From: Epithemia pelagica
Lineage: Eukaryota > Bacillariophyta > Bacillariophyceae > Surirellales > Surirellaceae
Assembly (NCBI GenBank): GCA_946965045.2
Contig: OX337231.1
Coordinates: 2,108,001 to 2,172,000 of the forward strand
Direction of reading: 5' to 3'
DNA length: 64,000 bases
Shown: in pieces, positions 35,079 through 46,700 of the stretch
Numbering within the stretch: the first letter of the stretch is position 1
Layout of the letters: each line of letters opens with the position of its first letter
The notes under the pieces: model-generated
Told to the model about the DNA's origin: nothing
Database searches by the model: none
Seen by the model: only the letters and a program-made list of their open reading frames with translations
Made by a program: the position numbers and the translations under genes

Positions 35079-37253
35079 ATGTCTCCAGTGAGCGTCAAGC
35101 TGGAGGTGGACAACGAAAGCAAGACAATCGAGAAAGGCAATGAGATCGTCCCGTCATTGTCTTCAAGTTCGTCGTGTCGTCAATCCTCGGAACCCACCGA
35201 TACTAGTACCAGTAGTACCGCACCAACAGAGACCACCGAATGGTATGTCATGTATCGCATCTTGAAGGGATATTTTGACAAACACGGTCACACACGAGTG
35301 AAACGAGGTCCCAAAGGGGAGCACCAACTACTGGAGAAATGGGTCCAGCAGCAACGGGATCAATGGAATACGGTAATGAATGGTGGAGGTGCGCTTAACT
35401 TGGAGAGCACTGCGGATCAAATGCTCAAGCTCGATGCCATTGGCTTTTTCGCCGAGGTCTCACCAGCGGAAGGTAACACGAGTAATCCTAGTGATCCTCA
35501 GACCAACCACAACCATGATCAGACAACACACGCTCCATCCACAACCGATAACGTTTCTTTGCTGCCTGTTTCTGCAACCAATAGATCTCACGCGAGTAAC
35601 ACTGCAACTGCTCTTGTTTCCCCACCACAAGGGCGGGAATCGAATCTAGATCCGTCTCAGCTTCATCCTCCACCACCTTCTGTACTGGTCAAGGAAGAAG
35701 AGGACGATGACAATAATGATGTCGTTTTCCTATTCACAAACAAAGCCCCGGCTCATGTTTCTTGCCCACGGACAATCCATGCACCCTCTTCCACTGGTAC
35801 GCCAAAGAAGGTGGTTCCTTCCCTTGTTCCATGGAGTCCTCATCAAGATGATGATACAATGAGCGCGCAAAATAATCCTCTTCCTACTGCTGGATAAGGA
35901 GATCGATCCACAGCCAACCCATCGCCGACAACGCCAGCCTTGGAATCTCCACCGAGGAGTTCCCGACTCTGCTTTGAGCCAGCTCCTGCTATGGCAGACC
36001 AGTACCAGGACATGATTCGAACGAAACAACTCCTTCAAATTGCTCCACTGGAAGCTCCTCGAAAGATCCCATCCCCCAACAACAGCAACCATACAGAGGC
36101 ATCTTCCTTTTCTTCCGCGTCTGGCTTATCGGAATCAAGTCCTACGACAAACAATCCAAACAATGATCAAGACGAAAGAATGCGATTTTCCTCCAAACTC
36201 AAAGAATGGCTCTTTTTGCGTTCGTCCAACGATTTCACCATAGACCAGCCATCCGTTGTTCGAAGATGTCGAAACATGAAACGCACCCTTCATGGAGCAG
36301 GGGACAAGTTAGAGCAACTCATGAGCAAAGACGACTTTTTAAATGACACATTTGTCTCTGTGTTGACCGCACGAGACAGATATCGTAAGAAATGGTGTAC
36401 GGCTGGATACATAATCGAAAATCGATACTACTACTACGCTGTGGGTGGAGACCAAGGAGTTTATCATGATGAAAGTGACCTGTGGTGGTACTCGAATGTT
36501 CAGATGGCCAAAGAAGCCCTTTGGGACTCACTGGTGAGTTGGGTTACGGAGGATGACGACTTGTTGGCAGTGCTCAAGCAAAAGACCCACCACAACGGTC
36601 AACCTCACAAGCGGAGAGCCGACCAGAACCCTGAGCCTTCCACAGAACGTCCTTGGAAACGAAGGGCTTCCATGACTCCTTCGACCCAATCGACACAAAC
36701 ACGAGCGCAAGAGACATCTCAAAGGGTCGTCGAAGTATCACCCGTATTTCCTCTCAATATAAAACCGGATTGGCTTCTTTGGACCCATGCTTCACGACAA
36801 CTTCGAGGTGAGGACACGGCGAAAGCGTCGTCCAGCGGCACGAATGAATCAAAGCAGCGTTGTTTCCAAAAGTGCCGTCGATTTCAAAAAACAGGTGAAT
36901 GTTCCTATGGCTTTGAATGTATCCATGCGCATGTGTACAAACATGGGAGGTTTGGTGTTCCCGAACATGTGACCAAGGACTTGGACCGTTCGGAAATTCA
37001 AGTATGGTGTCACCAGACCGACAATCTTTCCGGCGACAAGACGTCATTGTCGCCACGACGTCCAACTCATTGCTATACGAGTGGCTACGTCGATGGCAAT
37101 GGTTATTTCTTTGTGTGGGGTGTGGGACAGGACCGACAAGGGACGGGCATGAAATGTCCTCAAACGGGGCTTTGGTGGTATAAAACCAAGGAAAAGGCCA
37201 TTGGGGCTTTGATTCGAAACCTACGGTCGTCGGGACGACGGCAGCAATCGTAA
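35079..37253 (+). pseudogene. HA-domain / CCCH zinc-finger paralogue A, one in-frame stop
   Basis: The ATG at 35079 (MSPVSVKLEVDNE) opens a frame that meets TAA at 35895-35897 and then continues in the same frame to 37253, giving two open parts of about 270 and 450 codons. The first holds a helicase-associated (HA) domain: YRILKGYFDKHGHTRV, then LLEKWVQQQRDQW and LKLDAIGFF. The second holds a module ending in LWWY (GGDQGVYHDESDLWWY), a CCCH zinc finger C-x8-C-x5-C-x3-H (CRRFQKTGECSYGFECIHAH) and a second LWWY module (YTSGYVDGNGYFFVWG to GLWWYKTKEKA). CCCH fingers often bind RNA. The stop has no counterpart in the intact paralogue at 57845-61045, so this copy is broken or makes only the first part. 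Confidence 0.7.
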
Positions 37254-38650
37254 GGGCGAACCAAGGAATGCCTTGACACTATAAATAAGAATGTGGGTGG
37301 AAACATGGTGTGTGGCCCATAGCTTGTTAGTCTCAGGAAGCAGGACCACCCTGTAGGAAGAACAACCCGAACGAAGCCTTTCAAGACTCCTGTTTGTTCT
37401 GTTCTCCAGTTTGAAAGCACGAGAGGTCATCAAAGCAAGGAGAATAAAGGATGTGGCTACATCTACCTGGGATGGTGTGTGGGCGCCACATTCGCCCTAA
37501 AGCGGTTCGATCCCCATAGTTATCAATTAAACCTCTAGTTGATTTATCGAATTCCCGCTTAGAAGTACATCAGAATGACTTCCGGAGACCCTTTTAGGCT
37601 CCATCCACATTGCCACCCTAAGATTTACCGCACACACGCACACCACAATATATGGTAGTCTAGTCTATCTTATCCACGATATTGGGGCGAAGCCCCCAAC
37701 TGCACTCACCATGGCAAAGACTAAACGTTTCTGGAGATTCATTTCTTCGTCTGGGCTCTTGCAGTTGAGCACTAATAGGTAGATTGTTAGATCGATTTCC
37801 TGTATCTTTGTACTGCCACGTGAACATTCCAACTATTGCGGGACTACACCGTAAGAGACGAAAATTCAAACGGTTTCGTATCTCGAATCTCGAGTAGCGT
37901 GCTCCCGCTCTTGCAGTCGGATGATGTCCTCGTGATACATTGGATGTGGCAAGTTGTAGTGATTCCCTTTGCTTTGCTTTTCCGTTTCGAGGAAAGATAC
38001 TTTGTGGACTATGGAAAGCTATGCGGTGTAGAAAGTTGTTCGTCTGAGTTCAGTATGAACGGGACGGGTGGGCCGGAAGGCTTGGGGTCTGGGGTGGGAA
38101 TTTCCAGAAAGACCAGCTGTTCCGAAAACGGACGGACACTAGAGTAAAAAGTACAATTGAGCAAACATGGCGGTTGATGAAACGGTTAAATATATATGGC
38201 AATGATATAGCAATGAATATTTTAATGGTCAGTCATGGTATGATTTGGAGGTGCACCTCCAACCGCGTAAAATGTGAGTGGGGACTTACCCTTGACGAAT
38301 TTCTAGTAGTAATGTAAGACGCCCAACCGTTCTGGAATGACTGAAACAAGACTTTTTGTTTGAAAGCTCGTAGGAACAGGTAGCAAGACGTTAGAGAGAA
38401 TTGCTGTGTTCGATAACGGGCATGAATCGCTACAACGGCAGAGTTAAATTCATATTATCATCATACAGCAACAAGGAATTATAAATTGACTAGGAAAGCA
38501 TGTATTATGAATTTTGTTTTTCTTCGTTCGTTCTGCTGACCAGGATGCATGTGGTATTGATAATAACATATTGGTATACGATAAAAGCAGAAGCCCTTAT
38601 ATCTCTCGATTGGCACTCATATTGTATTTCAGTACACATATCACAATCGC
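37254..38650. other. Non-coding, right flanking repeat of paralogue A
   Basis: 37254-37440 is related to the 3' flank of paralogues B and C (for example CCTTGACACTRTAAATAA). 37495-38000 is the right direct repeat, matching 34296-34790. No gene was seen in 38001-38650. Confidence 0.5.
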
Positions 38651-38989
38651 TCAATTCTCAAAGGTCGTTTCTTCGGACTCCTTCTCGTCGACTTTGTTGT
38701 CTTGGAGCCTACCAGTCGGGTATTTCCAGCGATTCACTGCACTTCTGGAGTACATGCCGTATTCATCACGCGAAAAAGCCTGGTCTGCCACACCATCGTC
38801 TTCGCCACCAAGATAGGTGAACAGATCATTGTCATCACCGAGTTCGAAGTAGTTTTGAACAAGAGCATTGACTTCTTCATCTTGAAACAGATTATCCAAA
38901 GGGCGAGGAATATTGCCGGTGTGATCCAAGTCAGGAGTGTTGTAGCTGTAAGTGCAATTGTATCCGTGTTCTTTGTCATTCTTCTGCAT
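38651..38989 (-). CDS. Short unrecognised acidic protein, doubtful
   Basis: 112-codon frame, MQKNDKEHGYNCTYSYN to ETTFEN, acidic and Asn/Asp-rich (YFELGDDNDLFTYLGGEDDG). No relative is recognised and nothing supports an upstream exon. It may be a gene remnant beside the tandem-repeat block that follows. Confidence 0.25.
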   Translation of the reverse strand: MQKNDKEHGYNCTYSYNTPDLDHTGNIPRPLDNLFQDEEVNALVQNYFELGDDNDLFTYLGGEDDGVADQAFSRDEYGMYSRSAVNRWKYPTGRLQDNKVDEKESEETTFEN

Positions 38990-39062
38990 GGGAGTATAAA
39001 TTTCCTCTATTACGGGATGTTTGGCCTTGGAAGCAGCACTCGACAGACCAATACTCTCACTG

Positions 39063-39694
39063 GTTTGCCTCTTGTGTATGGAAATCAGAGAAGTCCATCT
39101 TGTTGGCGGGCTCTCTACATGCTAAGATTCAAATGGATATAGGAGTAGAAATTTCCTCTATTAAGGGAACTTCCGCTTTCGAACTAGGACTCAACAGACC
39201 GATACTACTCTTACTTGTTTTCCCTCTTGTCTATGGTCTCAAAGTACTCTTTCTTGTTGGCGGGCTCTCTACATTCTAAGATTCAGATGCACATAGGAGT
39301 ATCACTTTCCCGCCAATGAAAGCAGGCTCCGCAGACGCACACGATCGTAACTACTCTCGTCGATGGATATGAGCATCTGTTTGCCTCTTGTGTATGGAAA
39401 TCAGAGAAGTCCATCTTGTTGGCTGGCTCTCTACATGCTAAGATTCAAATGGATATAGGAGTAGAAATTTCCTCTATTAAGGGAACTTCCGCTTTCGAAC
39501 TAGGACTCAACAGACCGATACTACTCTTACTTGTTTTGGCTCTTGTCTATGGTCTCAGAGTACTCTTTCTTGTTGGCGGGCTCTCTACATTCTAAGATTC
39601 AGATGCACATAGGAGTATCACTTTCCCGCCAATGAAAGCAGGCTCTGTAGACGCACACGATCGTAACTACTCTCGTCGATGGATATGAGCATCT
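39063..39694. repeat. Tandem direct repeat, two units of 316 bp
   Basis: 39063-39378 and 39379-39694 are nearly identical. Each ends with a piece related to the 3' part of the RBR gene (CCGCCAATGAAAGCAGGCTC to GATATGAGCATCT). 39001-39062 resembles part of the unit too, so the block has been copied more than once. Confidence 0.85.
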
Positions 39695-39960
39695 TGCACT
39701 CTGGTAATGAGCCCAATCACGCCCTTCCCCAGAATTTACCATGGCTCGCACAATGAGGGCAAAGGGAGAAGGAATAAAATTTCGACGGCTTCTGGACAAG
39801 AAAATACTCCATTGGTCACCTTTTTGTCGGGATGATCTCGTTTGTAAGCACGAGGATGATCACAATGAGGAAAGTGCACCGTGCACATGTCTGGTTTGTT
39901 TCCCTTGGCCAACTCGGAGAAACGAAATTTGTTGTGTCAGTTCTGCTTTGGAATGGATCA
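39626..39960 (-). pseudogene. RBR gene fragment
   Basis: Matches about 6415-6775, the C-terminal half of the RBR protein, in the same orientation. It has indels that break the frame and a missing stretch around RING2. Codons for CTVHCPHC-region DNA are still readable by alignment, but no continuous RBR frame remains. Confidence 0.8.
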
Positions 39961-39961
39961 A

Positions 39962-40270
39962 TCATCGGTCGAGTTTTGTGCAGCAAAAAGGCCTTGAACA
40001 TGATGGTGATGATAATAGTGGGATCTTCGAAGATAAAGATTTATGGCAAGAGAGGCGGTTCGACGTTTGACAACAACTTTGACACCGCCGGTGCAGGAAA
40101 AGCGTGAACAAGGACAGACAAGGATCTTGTGTGATGGCTGTTGGCTGTTGGACTTTGCACACAAACACGAGAGACGTCAATAGCTCAGTCAGAGGTTGGT
40201 TGACTTCTGTTCGACCAAGAGATCGAGAGAGCGACTGCACAGCAACACAGAGATACCAATCGTTGGAAAT
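39962..40270 (-). pseudogene. Copy of the FCP gene 5' region and first codons
   Basis: Matches about 63505-63815: the same MFKAFLL start codons (ATG at 40001), the same upstream tract with GATAAAGATTTATGGCAA, GTTTGACAACAACTTT, CTTGTGTGATGGCTGTTGG and AGAGATACCAATCGT. It runs directly into the RBR fragment on its downstream side, so the FCP 5' region and start codon now head a 61-codon frame (40001-39816) that reads the RBR-derived DNA out of its proper frame. Confidence 0.8.
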
Positions 40271-40660
40271 CAGAGCACTCCATCTTGTTGGAGGAATTGT
40301 GAACGAAACGAGGGCCCATCAACCGACAACAACAATGATTATGCTCCTCCTCCCACGAGCAATCCAGATGACGTCCACGACAATTTCATGCAACGACTGG
40401 ATGATTCGGCCGCCTTGTATGCGGCATCACATCCAGAACCACATCCAGATGTGGGTGGTTGGTTATACACCGCAACAGGTTGGAGAAAACTGCTGGTCAG
40501 CACTATGGAATAGTATCATTAGGGTTAAGGTTTCAATTGGTGCACGCAGGTAGTGCCTCTATGTTAGGCACAATAGAGCTCCTAATAGCAAGAACTAGGT
40601 AGGAGTACGATTTTAGTGCACTTTGGATCTTAATATTACAAAAAAACCCAGCGTGTAGTG
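40271..40660. other. Non-coding, no gene seen
   Basis: Short frames only. No recognised feature. Confidence 0.4.
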
Positions 40661-40664
40661 CACC

Positions 40665-40741
40665 TTGGGTGAGATAGTGGTTCGGGTCTTAAATCCACAC
40701 TTGATCGAACAGATCAGGGGTTCGATTCCCCCCACTTCAGC
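40665..40741 (+). pseudogene. tRNA-Leu(UAA)-like remnant
   Basis: Has a B-box/T-arm GGTTCGATTCC (40719-40729) followed by CCCCACTTCA, an anticodon-loop-like GTCTTAAATCC, and an A-box-like GGGTGAGATAGTGG. The 5' acceptor strand does not pair with CCACTTC. It is best read as a decayed tRNA or tRNA-derived SINE. A weaker tRNA-like piece follows at about 40785-40850. Confidence 0.4.
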
Positions 40742-42325
40742 ACAAAGTTAAGATTCGCCATGTTTGGGGTTCATGGCCATAGACGTATCCCCGCTGGTAG
40801 AGTGGAAGTCCTTGCTGTGAGCTCTGCTGATGTTTGATTCCACTGGGCCGGCCGGTGACACGGTTTTGTCTTTTTGATTCATACTCTACCCTACTTTTCT
40901 CTTCTATTTAGCAAGTGCCCAATCACGTAGCCAACGATCACACCCAACACCCAACGACGACCAACATCATGGGCGCGCAAAAAGTGCTCCCATGGCGAAC
41001 GTTCGTTGCATTTCTTTTGTTCGTGTAAGGAGGCGCTTCTCTTTATCGTAAATTTGGTGAGCACGACAGAGGCGGAACTTTAGTTCGGAAGTATCCACTC
41101 CTACCGAACAACCGTGAAGGAACGGCCGTGAAGCATTCTACGATTCATGAGTTTGTACGGAATCCAACCGCATGGACGCATTTTGGCTCATTTGGATTGG
41201 CATTTTGGTACAAGCCTATCCTAACGCCAACGAGGAGGACGAGTAGTAGCACCAGCCCAATTCACCAAGACGACAACACGAGAAGGATACGAAACGAGTG
41301 GCAAAGCAGAATCCGTCCAAGAAATTTCTTCGTCAATCTTTCACAGGAACCACAACCAGTCGTTTGGAACTACTCTTGAAAGAAACTAGAACAAAACAAG
41401 CAAGTTTGGATGCACCTCCCAAGCAACGAATGGACTTGGACCAGAAACTGATGGCTTGAGATGAATTGGACTTTGATTAAATGGATGGCAATGAGGATGA
41501 ATCCGTCTTTGGTCGTCCGTCGTCACGAGGCACACTGGTTCAACAACGATTACCACAGTGGTTGCCTCGTCCCAAGGATGCTCGCAATCGTCCACAGTCT
41601 TGCCATTATCAACATCAACAGTATTGTCGGTGGGGCAACGCAAAAACGGAGTAGGGTTCCTCTGATACGAAAGAGGAAAGCTCCCCTCGACCCGGCAGCC
41701 GGGGCCATTGCAAACCAACCGCCACCACGAATATTGGCTGTAATCACACGACAATACCCACTCCACCATGATCCTCCAAGCCAAAACCAACACCGCCCCA
41801 ATTCACCAAGACGACAACACGAGAAAGACACGAAACGAGTGGCCAAGCAGAAATTGTCCAAGAAATGTCTTCCTTGGTTTGGCACCACTCTTTAAAAAAA
41901 CCAGAGTCTTGTCATTGTCAATATCATCAGTATTGTCGGTGGGGCAACGCAAAAACGGAGTAGGGAATTCCTCTGGTACGTAAGAGGAAAGCTCCTCTCG
42001 ATCCAGGAGCCGAGGCCATCGCAAACTAACCGCCACCACAAACCCCGCCAAACAGACTGTGGATGCTATTCGCTAGTAGTCACACGACAATACCCACTCC
42101 GCCATGATCCGTTACTAGCTTTAAATCATGGATGAGACAAGAACGTATGGTTCTCGTTTGGTTCATCGATTCCACAACACTAGCAACTATACTAAGACTG
42201 CGCGTCCATGCGTCTGCCATTATAACATGAGTCCAAACCGTATGTGTGCTTGCGCTAGACAATCAATAGACTATTAGTTTTACTCTCTTGGTATTACAAA
42301 TAACCAAGATACTTACATATCTCGT
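40742..42325. repeat. Non-coding region with direct repeats
   Basis: 41255-41335 (GCCCAATTCACCAAGACGACAACACGAGAA...) recurs at about 41795-41872. 41602-41730 (ATTGTCGGTGGGGCAACGCAAAAACGGAGTAGGG...) recurs at about 41912-42040. The copies have drifted, and no long frame with protein character was found. Confidence 0.6.
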
Positions 42326-43168
42326 TCATAACATATATTCCACATCATCCTCCTCGTCTTGCTCGTCGCTCCCTTCGTCGCTCTCTTCATTAACCTTGTA
42401 TTCATGTTCCTCTTCTTCTGAATCATCATTCTCATCTGAATCATCATTCTCATCTGAATCACCATTCCAATTGCCATAACAGCCATCCTCTTCATCTTGT
42501 CCGTCTGAATCGTCTTCCTCAGTGTCATCCTCTTCCTCTTGCCAGTCGTCGCCTCCATCGCTTTCCTCTTGATTGACCTCCAACTCACTGAATTCCTCAT
42601 CTTCCTCTTCTTCTGAGTCGTCGTTCTCATAGGAATCGCTTTCCTCTTGATTGACCTCCAACTCACTGAATTCCTCATGTTCCTCTTCTTCTGAGTCGTC
42701 GTTCTCATAAGAATTCTCATCGTCTTCCCAGTCGTCACCATTGTCACTCTCTTGTTTGCAATTTTCAGTTGACGAAGAAAGCACATAATTCTCAGGAAGA
42801 TCAGGTTTGCTAAATTCGTGACGTTCCTCCACCAAACTTAATTTAACAACCCCGTCAATGAGATCATCATCGTTGTCATAGACGTAAGCCTTCATAGCAA
42901 TACGTTTCCCATTTTCCTGACAAAGTCGAATATCACAGAGTCGTGATCGAAGCCTTTCTGCGATACATCGCAACACATCAATTGCCTTCGAATACTTTTG
43001 GATGACACACAGACGGATGTAAAAATCATGCTCACTGAAATAAACGATACAATCAACAGGTTTAAACGCACAGCCTGCCTCGATGATAGTCCGTACCGGA
43101 TAACCAGGCATGCCTGGATGAGGGAAAAACCCGGCACGATAACGGAGACCTACACGACGACGGGGCAT
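42326..43168 (-). CDS. Unrecognised protein with acidic, internally repeated C-terminus
   Basis: 280-aa single-exon frame. The first about 135 residues are ordered and basic to neutral (MPRRRVGLRYRAGFF, then YFSEHDFYIRLCVIQKYSKAIDVLRCI). After that the chain is almost all Asp, Glu and Ser. It contains two copies of a 26-residue unit built on YENDDSEEEE and FSELEVNQEES, encoded by a 78-bp tandem repeat (42561 and 42639). Acidic tails of this kind occur in chaperones of basic proteins and in nuclear factors, but no family is recognised. It lies about 600 bp from the Helitron and could be cargo or an independent gene. Confidence 0.5.
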   Translation of the reverse strand: MPRRRVGLRYRAGFFPHPGMPGYPVRTIIEAGCAFKPVDCIVYFSEHDFYIRLCVIQKYSKAIDVLRCIAERLRSRLCDIRLCQENGKRIAMKAYVYDNDDDLIDGVVKLSLVEERHEFSKPDLPENYVLSSSTENCKQESDNGDDWEDDENSYENDDSEEEEHEEFSELEVNQEESDSYENDDSEEEEDEEFSELEVNQEESDGGDDWQEEEDDTEEDDSDGQDEEDGCYGNWNGDSDENDDSDENDDSEEEEHEYKVNEESDEGSDEQDEEDDVEYML

Positions 43169-43769
43169 TATGCTTTCTTCGCAAAGGTTTCGACAAAACT
43201 ATAACAGAAGTCGAACAAACACAGCAACTTCCTACATCATTTCGTTCTTTTCTGCAGCACATTCAAATTAACCTAATGCTATGGTGGTGGTGCCACAAAG
43301 TTCAGATTCCATGCAATCGAATGAATTGAGCGCAAATGATAAGTAAGGAAATATTGCGATCATTCAAAAGTGATCCAATGAAACTAATTCCTTGGAATCT
43401 CGGATCAACAGTTTGGTCGCAGAACAATTTCACAGCCTAATACACAAACCACATGTCACAGAGAGTATGCATAGCTCCGTTAGCACAGAACCCATATGCA
43501 GGTCAGTTGGTAGACATTCCTCTGAATCTCGTATCGCCAGTTAGGTCGCAGAAAATTTTGGAGCTTGTTAATATACGAACCACATGTTCCAAAGAGTATG
43601 CATAGCTGCCTTAGCACAGAAACCACATGTAGTTGTCAGTTGGTTCGTGACAGTTAGGTAGAAGACCTATCTACTGACTGTGTCACTTACCTTTGACTTC
43701 TCTTCTCACAATACTCATTTGGCCTAAGTTGTCACCAGTTGTAACCAGCAAGATCTGCATTACCAAGAA
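43169..43769. repeat. Spacer with two-unit tandem repeat, 129 bp
   Basis: 43387-43515 and 43516-43644 are diverged copies (AATCTCGKATC, GGTCGCAGAA, ACCACATG, GAGTATGCATAGCT, TTAGCACAGAA shared). It lies just upstream of the Helitron frame and may belong to its 5' end. No gene seen. Confidence 0.65.
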
Positions 43770-46700
43770 ATGTTAGCTAGAGACACCTCGATCCAAAAAG
43801 GAATAGCCAGAGCAGTGGCAAGTCGGGATTCTCTATTGACTAAGAAAGGAGACTTGTTTTTCCCAAAAGTATGTTGTGTCTGTGATCAATTCATCAAGGT
43901 TGGGTCAGAGAAATGCTTGAAGATTGATGATATTCTTCATGAGAAAATAAAACCAAAATTCATGAAGTCTAATCTTGACTTTTCACACTATGGTACCGGA
44001 CTAGAGAGCCAGAAACAGATCAAGAAACATTACACACAAACGTGTTACGATTCCTCTCATTCCAACAGAGAGTATCGTCCGCTGCAAAGCTTGGTTCTTT
44101 CACCGTCCTCTTATGCAATCAAAAAGGGACAATCTGAAGGATTTGGATGTTGCTCAGAATGTTACCATTGCATCATTTACATGAAAAAAGGAATAGTGAA
44201 CCTGATAAAATTCCCAAAAATGCTATCATCAATGGCTATATGATTGGTCCTACACCTCTTTGCTTGCAAACTCTGAATGAGGTCGAACTCGCACTCATTT
44301 CGCCGGCGAGGACAAACAAACACGTTTTTTCATTCACGGCAGGATCACATAAATCAATTAAGGGTTGGCACTCCTTGTATTACAATGACCTCAAAGCTGT
44401 CAATGGGGTTATAAATTGGTGTCTGTCAGCAACAGGACAAGCTGACAGTGCACTTCCTAATCATGGCGAACAACAAAGTGAAGATACTGGCCAAAACATT
44501 GCTGCTCGATGGACAGAACTTTTTGATCACGACATGGATGATAGTGATGATGACAATGTCAGTGATGTTGTAAATGACATTCAAGACAATAATAGTGGCA
44601 TCAGCGACAATATGAATGAAAATGATGACACAGATCAACCGCCACTTAATAGCAATGAATCGCCTCTTCTGCCTCAAATTGCTGTTGTTTTAACAGGTCC
44701 TTTCACACCTACACAGAAAGCTTTGACTCGTCAGCGCACAAACGTTCGATGGAATTTGGTCAAAAAAGCGCTACAATGGTTGAAACAACACAATCATTTG
44801 TACCATGACTTTGATTTGCCACCAGAACATCTTGTAAAACCAATTGTCATTGACAAAAGTGATGACGCACCTGCCTCAACGTCCAATGTTGAGCAAGTTT
44901 TTGAAATCACGGCGGTCTTTCCTGATTCTGATGAACCTCAGCAGAAAAATGGAGGGTTCTCCTCCCAGGATGATTTGAAGCAAATGACGCTTGATCGTCT
45001 TTTGGCAGACCATGACAATAAAGATGCAACATCGATTTCATGACCTTCGAAAACCTTGTTGAAAGACTATCAAGGTTCTAATCTCCTGAAGGCATTTCCT
45101 TTACAGTTTCCTTATGGGATTGGTGCCTATGATAAAGATGGAAATCCCCATGTCGGAATGAGTTACTTTGGGCATCTGATGCGACACTCAAGCAAGTTTT
45201 TTCACCATGCTGATTTTGTATGTGTCGTACACAATATGTTTGAGCTTCAAAGAATGGTCTCAAATTCATATTTGCGAACCAGTGATACACAAGCAGAATC
45301 ATTTGCTACAATCACTGACGAACAGATTCAAGATGCCATCAAGCGCCATCTTGAAAATGCCCAGGGATCAGGTCCTAGTGACCAGTTTTTGAGAAAGATG
45401 AAAGCTGTCGCATCTTCTATGGGACACACTGCAGGAGCTGCCAGAAAAGCACGACAAAATATGCTAGCAATGATTGCAAAATTTGGTTTGCCAAGTGTGA
45501 TGTTTACAATTACACCAGAAGATGCCGTAAATTTCAGACTGCGTGTAATGGTGAACAAAAAGGTTGGTGAAGCAATTCCACCTAACCCAGCTACAACTTC
45601 AACTTTGGATCAACAAGAATTCATCCTTGACTGTGCTCGCATTAGACAGATTCACCCGGGAATGTGTGGTATTGACTTTGAAAATGTGATTGCAATAACG
45701 ATTGAGCATCTCCTTGGCTGGGATATGAAAAAGAGAATGAACAAAATTGATGAAGGTTTATTTGGTGATTTGCTTGCGTGGTGTGATGCAGTTGAGGAGC
45801 AAAGAAGAAAAACACTTCATGATCATTTTCTCTTATGGTTGTTAAAGTGGTCAAAGTTATTGAAAGGACTTGCCAATCAGGCAACAAGAGAACACTTTTC
45901 GAAGCTCTTAGTTGACTATGCATCAAAGGTCATGAGCACACATATGCATGGCGAGACTATTCCGCCTTGTGTAAATGATGCTTGTGTCTCACGTGCCTTC
46001 CACCCATGTTCCAAACAAGACATTCGGAATTTGCGAACAAAGATTTGTGTAACATCCCTTGGTGGGAAATCAATTGTCAGATGCGCAAACTGCAACACAG
46101 CAATGACAAGTGAAGCTCTTGTTCTTTCCAGATTGAAAAACATTCTCCCAGCCATGGCTTTTCAAGAACAACAACCACAGAATGACCCAATGGCACAAGC
46201 TTCATCCTTCAATGTTCCACTCACAAATTCAATGGAATTGTTCCTGATGCGTCAGCAGATCTTACATCCCAAGAGAATGACAACTGATGGCACCTTTGTT
46301 CTGACAGTATTACGCAATTTGCATCGCTCAAAACATGCTATTTCTTGTTTCAAGAAAGGAGACGAGTGTCGTATGCATATTCCGTGTGCAGAGTGTGAAA
46401 AAACAGAGTTGAAGTTTTCAGAAAATTCAACAAAGTGGTTTGATTGGAAAGGCAATGATCAATCCAGACACTTGTTCACACTGGAAGCAAATCAAAAACA
46501 CCATGATGCATTTGTCAATATTCACAATTGTCATGCAAGCCAGTTTTTTGGTTGCAATACTAATGTTGTGACAGCTGTTGACGGAGGAAGTGTCATGTAT
46601 ATGACATGTTACATTTCTAAGAATACTCAAGAAGAAGACAGTTCACTGTTTACAAATGCAGCTAAACAAATGATACGAAAAATGCGGGAAAGATTGCTTG

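Noticed and set aside
40104-40553. 149-codon plus-strand frame
   Set aside because: Its first part overlaps the copied FCP upstream region, which is non-coding at the parent locus, and the rest has no protein-like pattern.
43670-43680. TCTACTGACTG as Helitron 5' terminus
   Set aside because: It resembles the TC start only loosely and no second copy is available to confirm a boundary.
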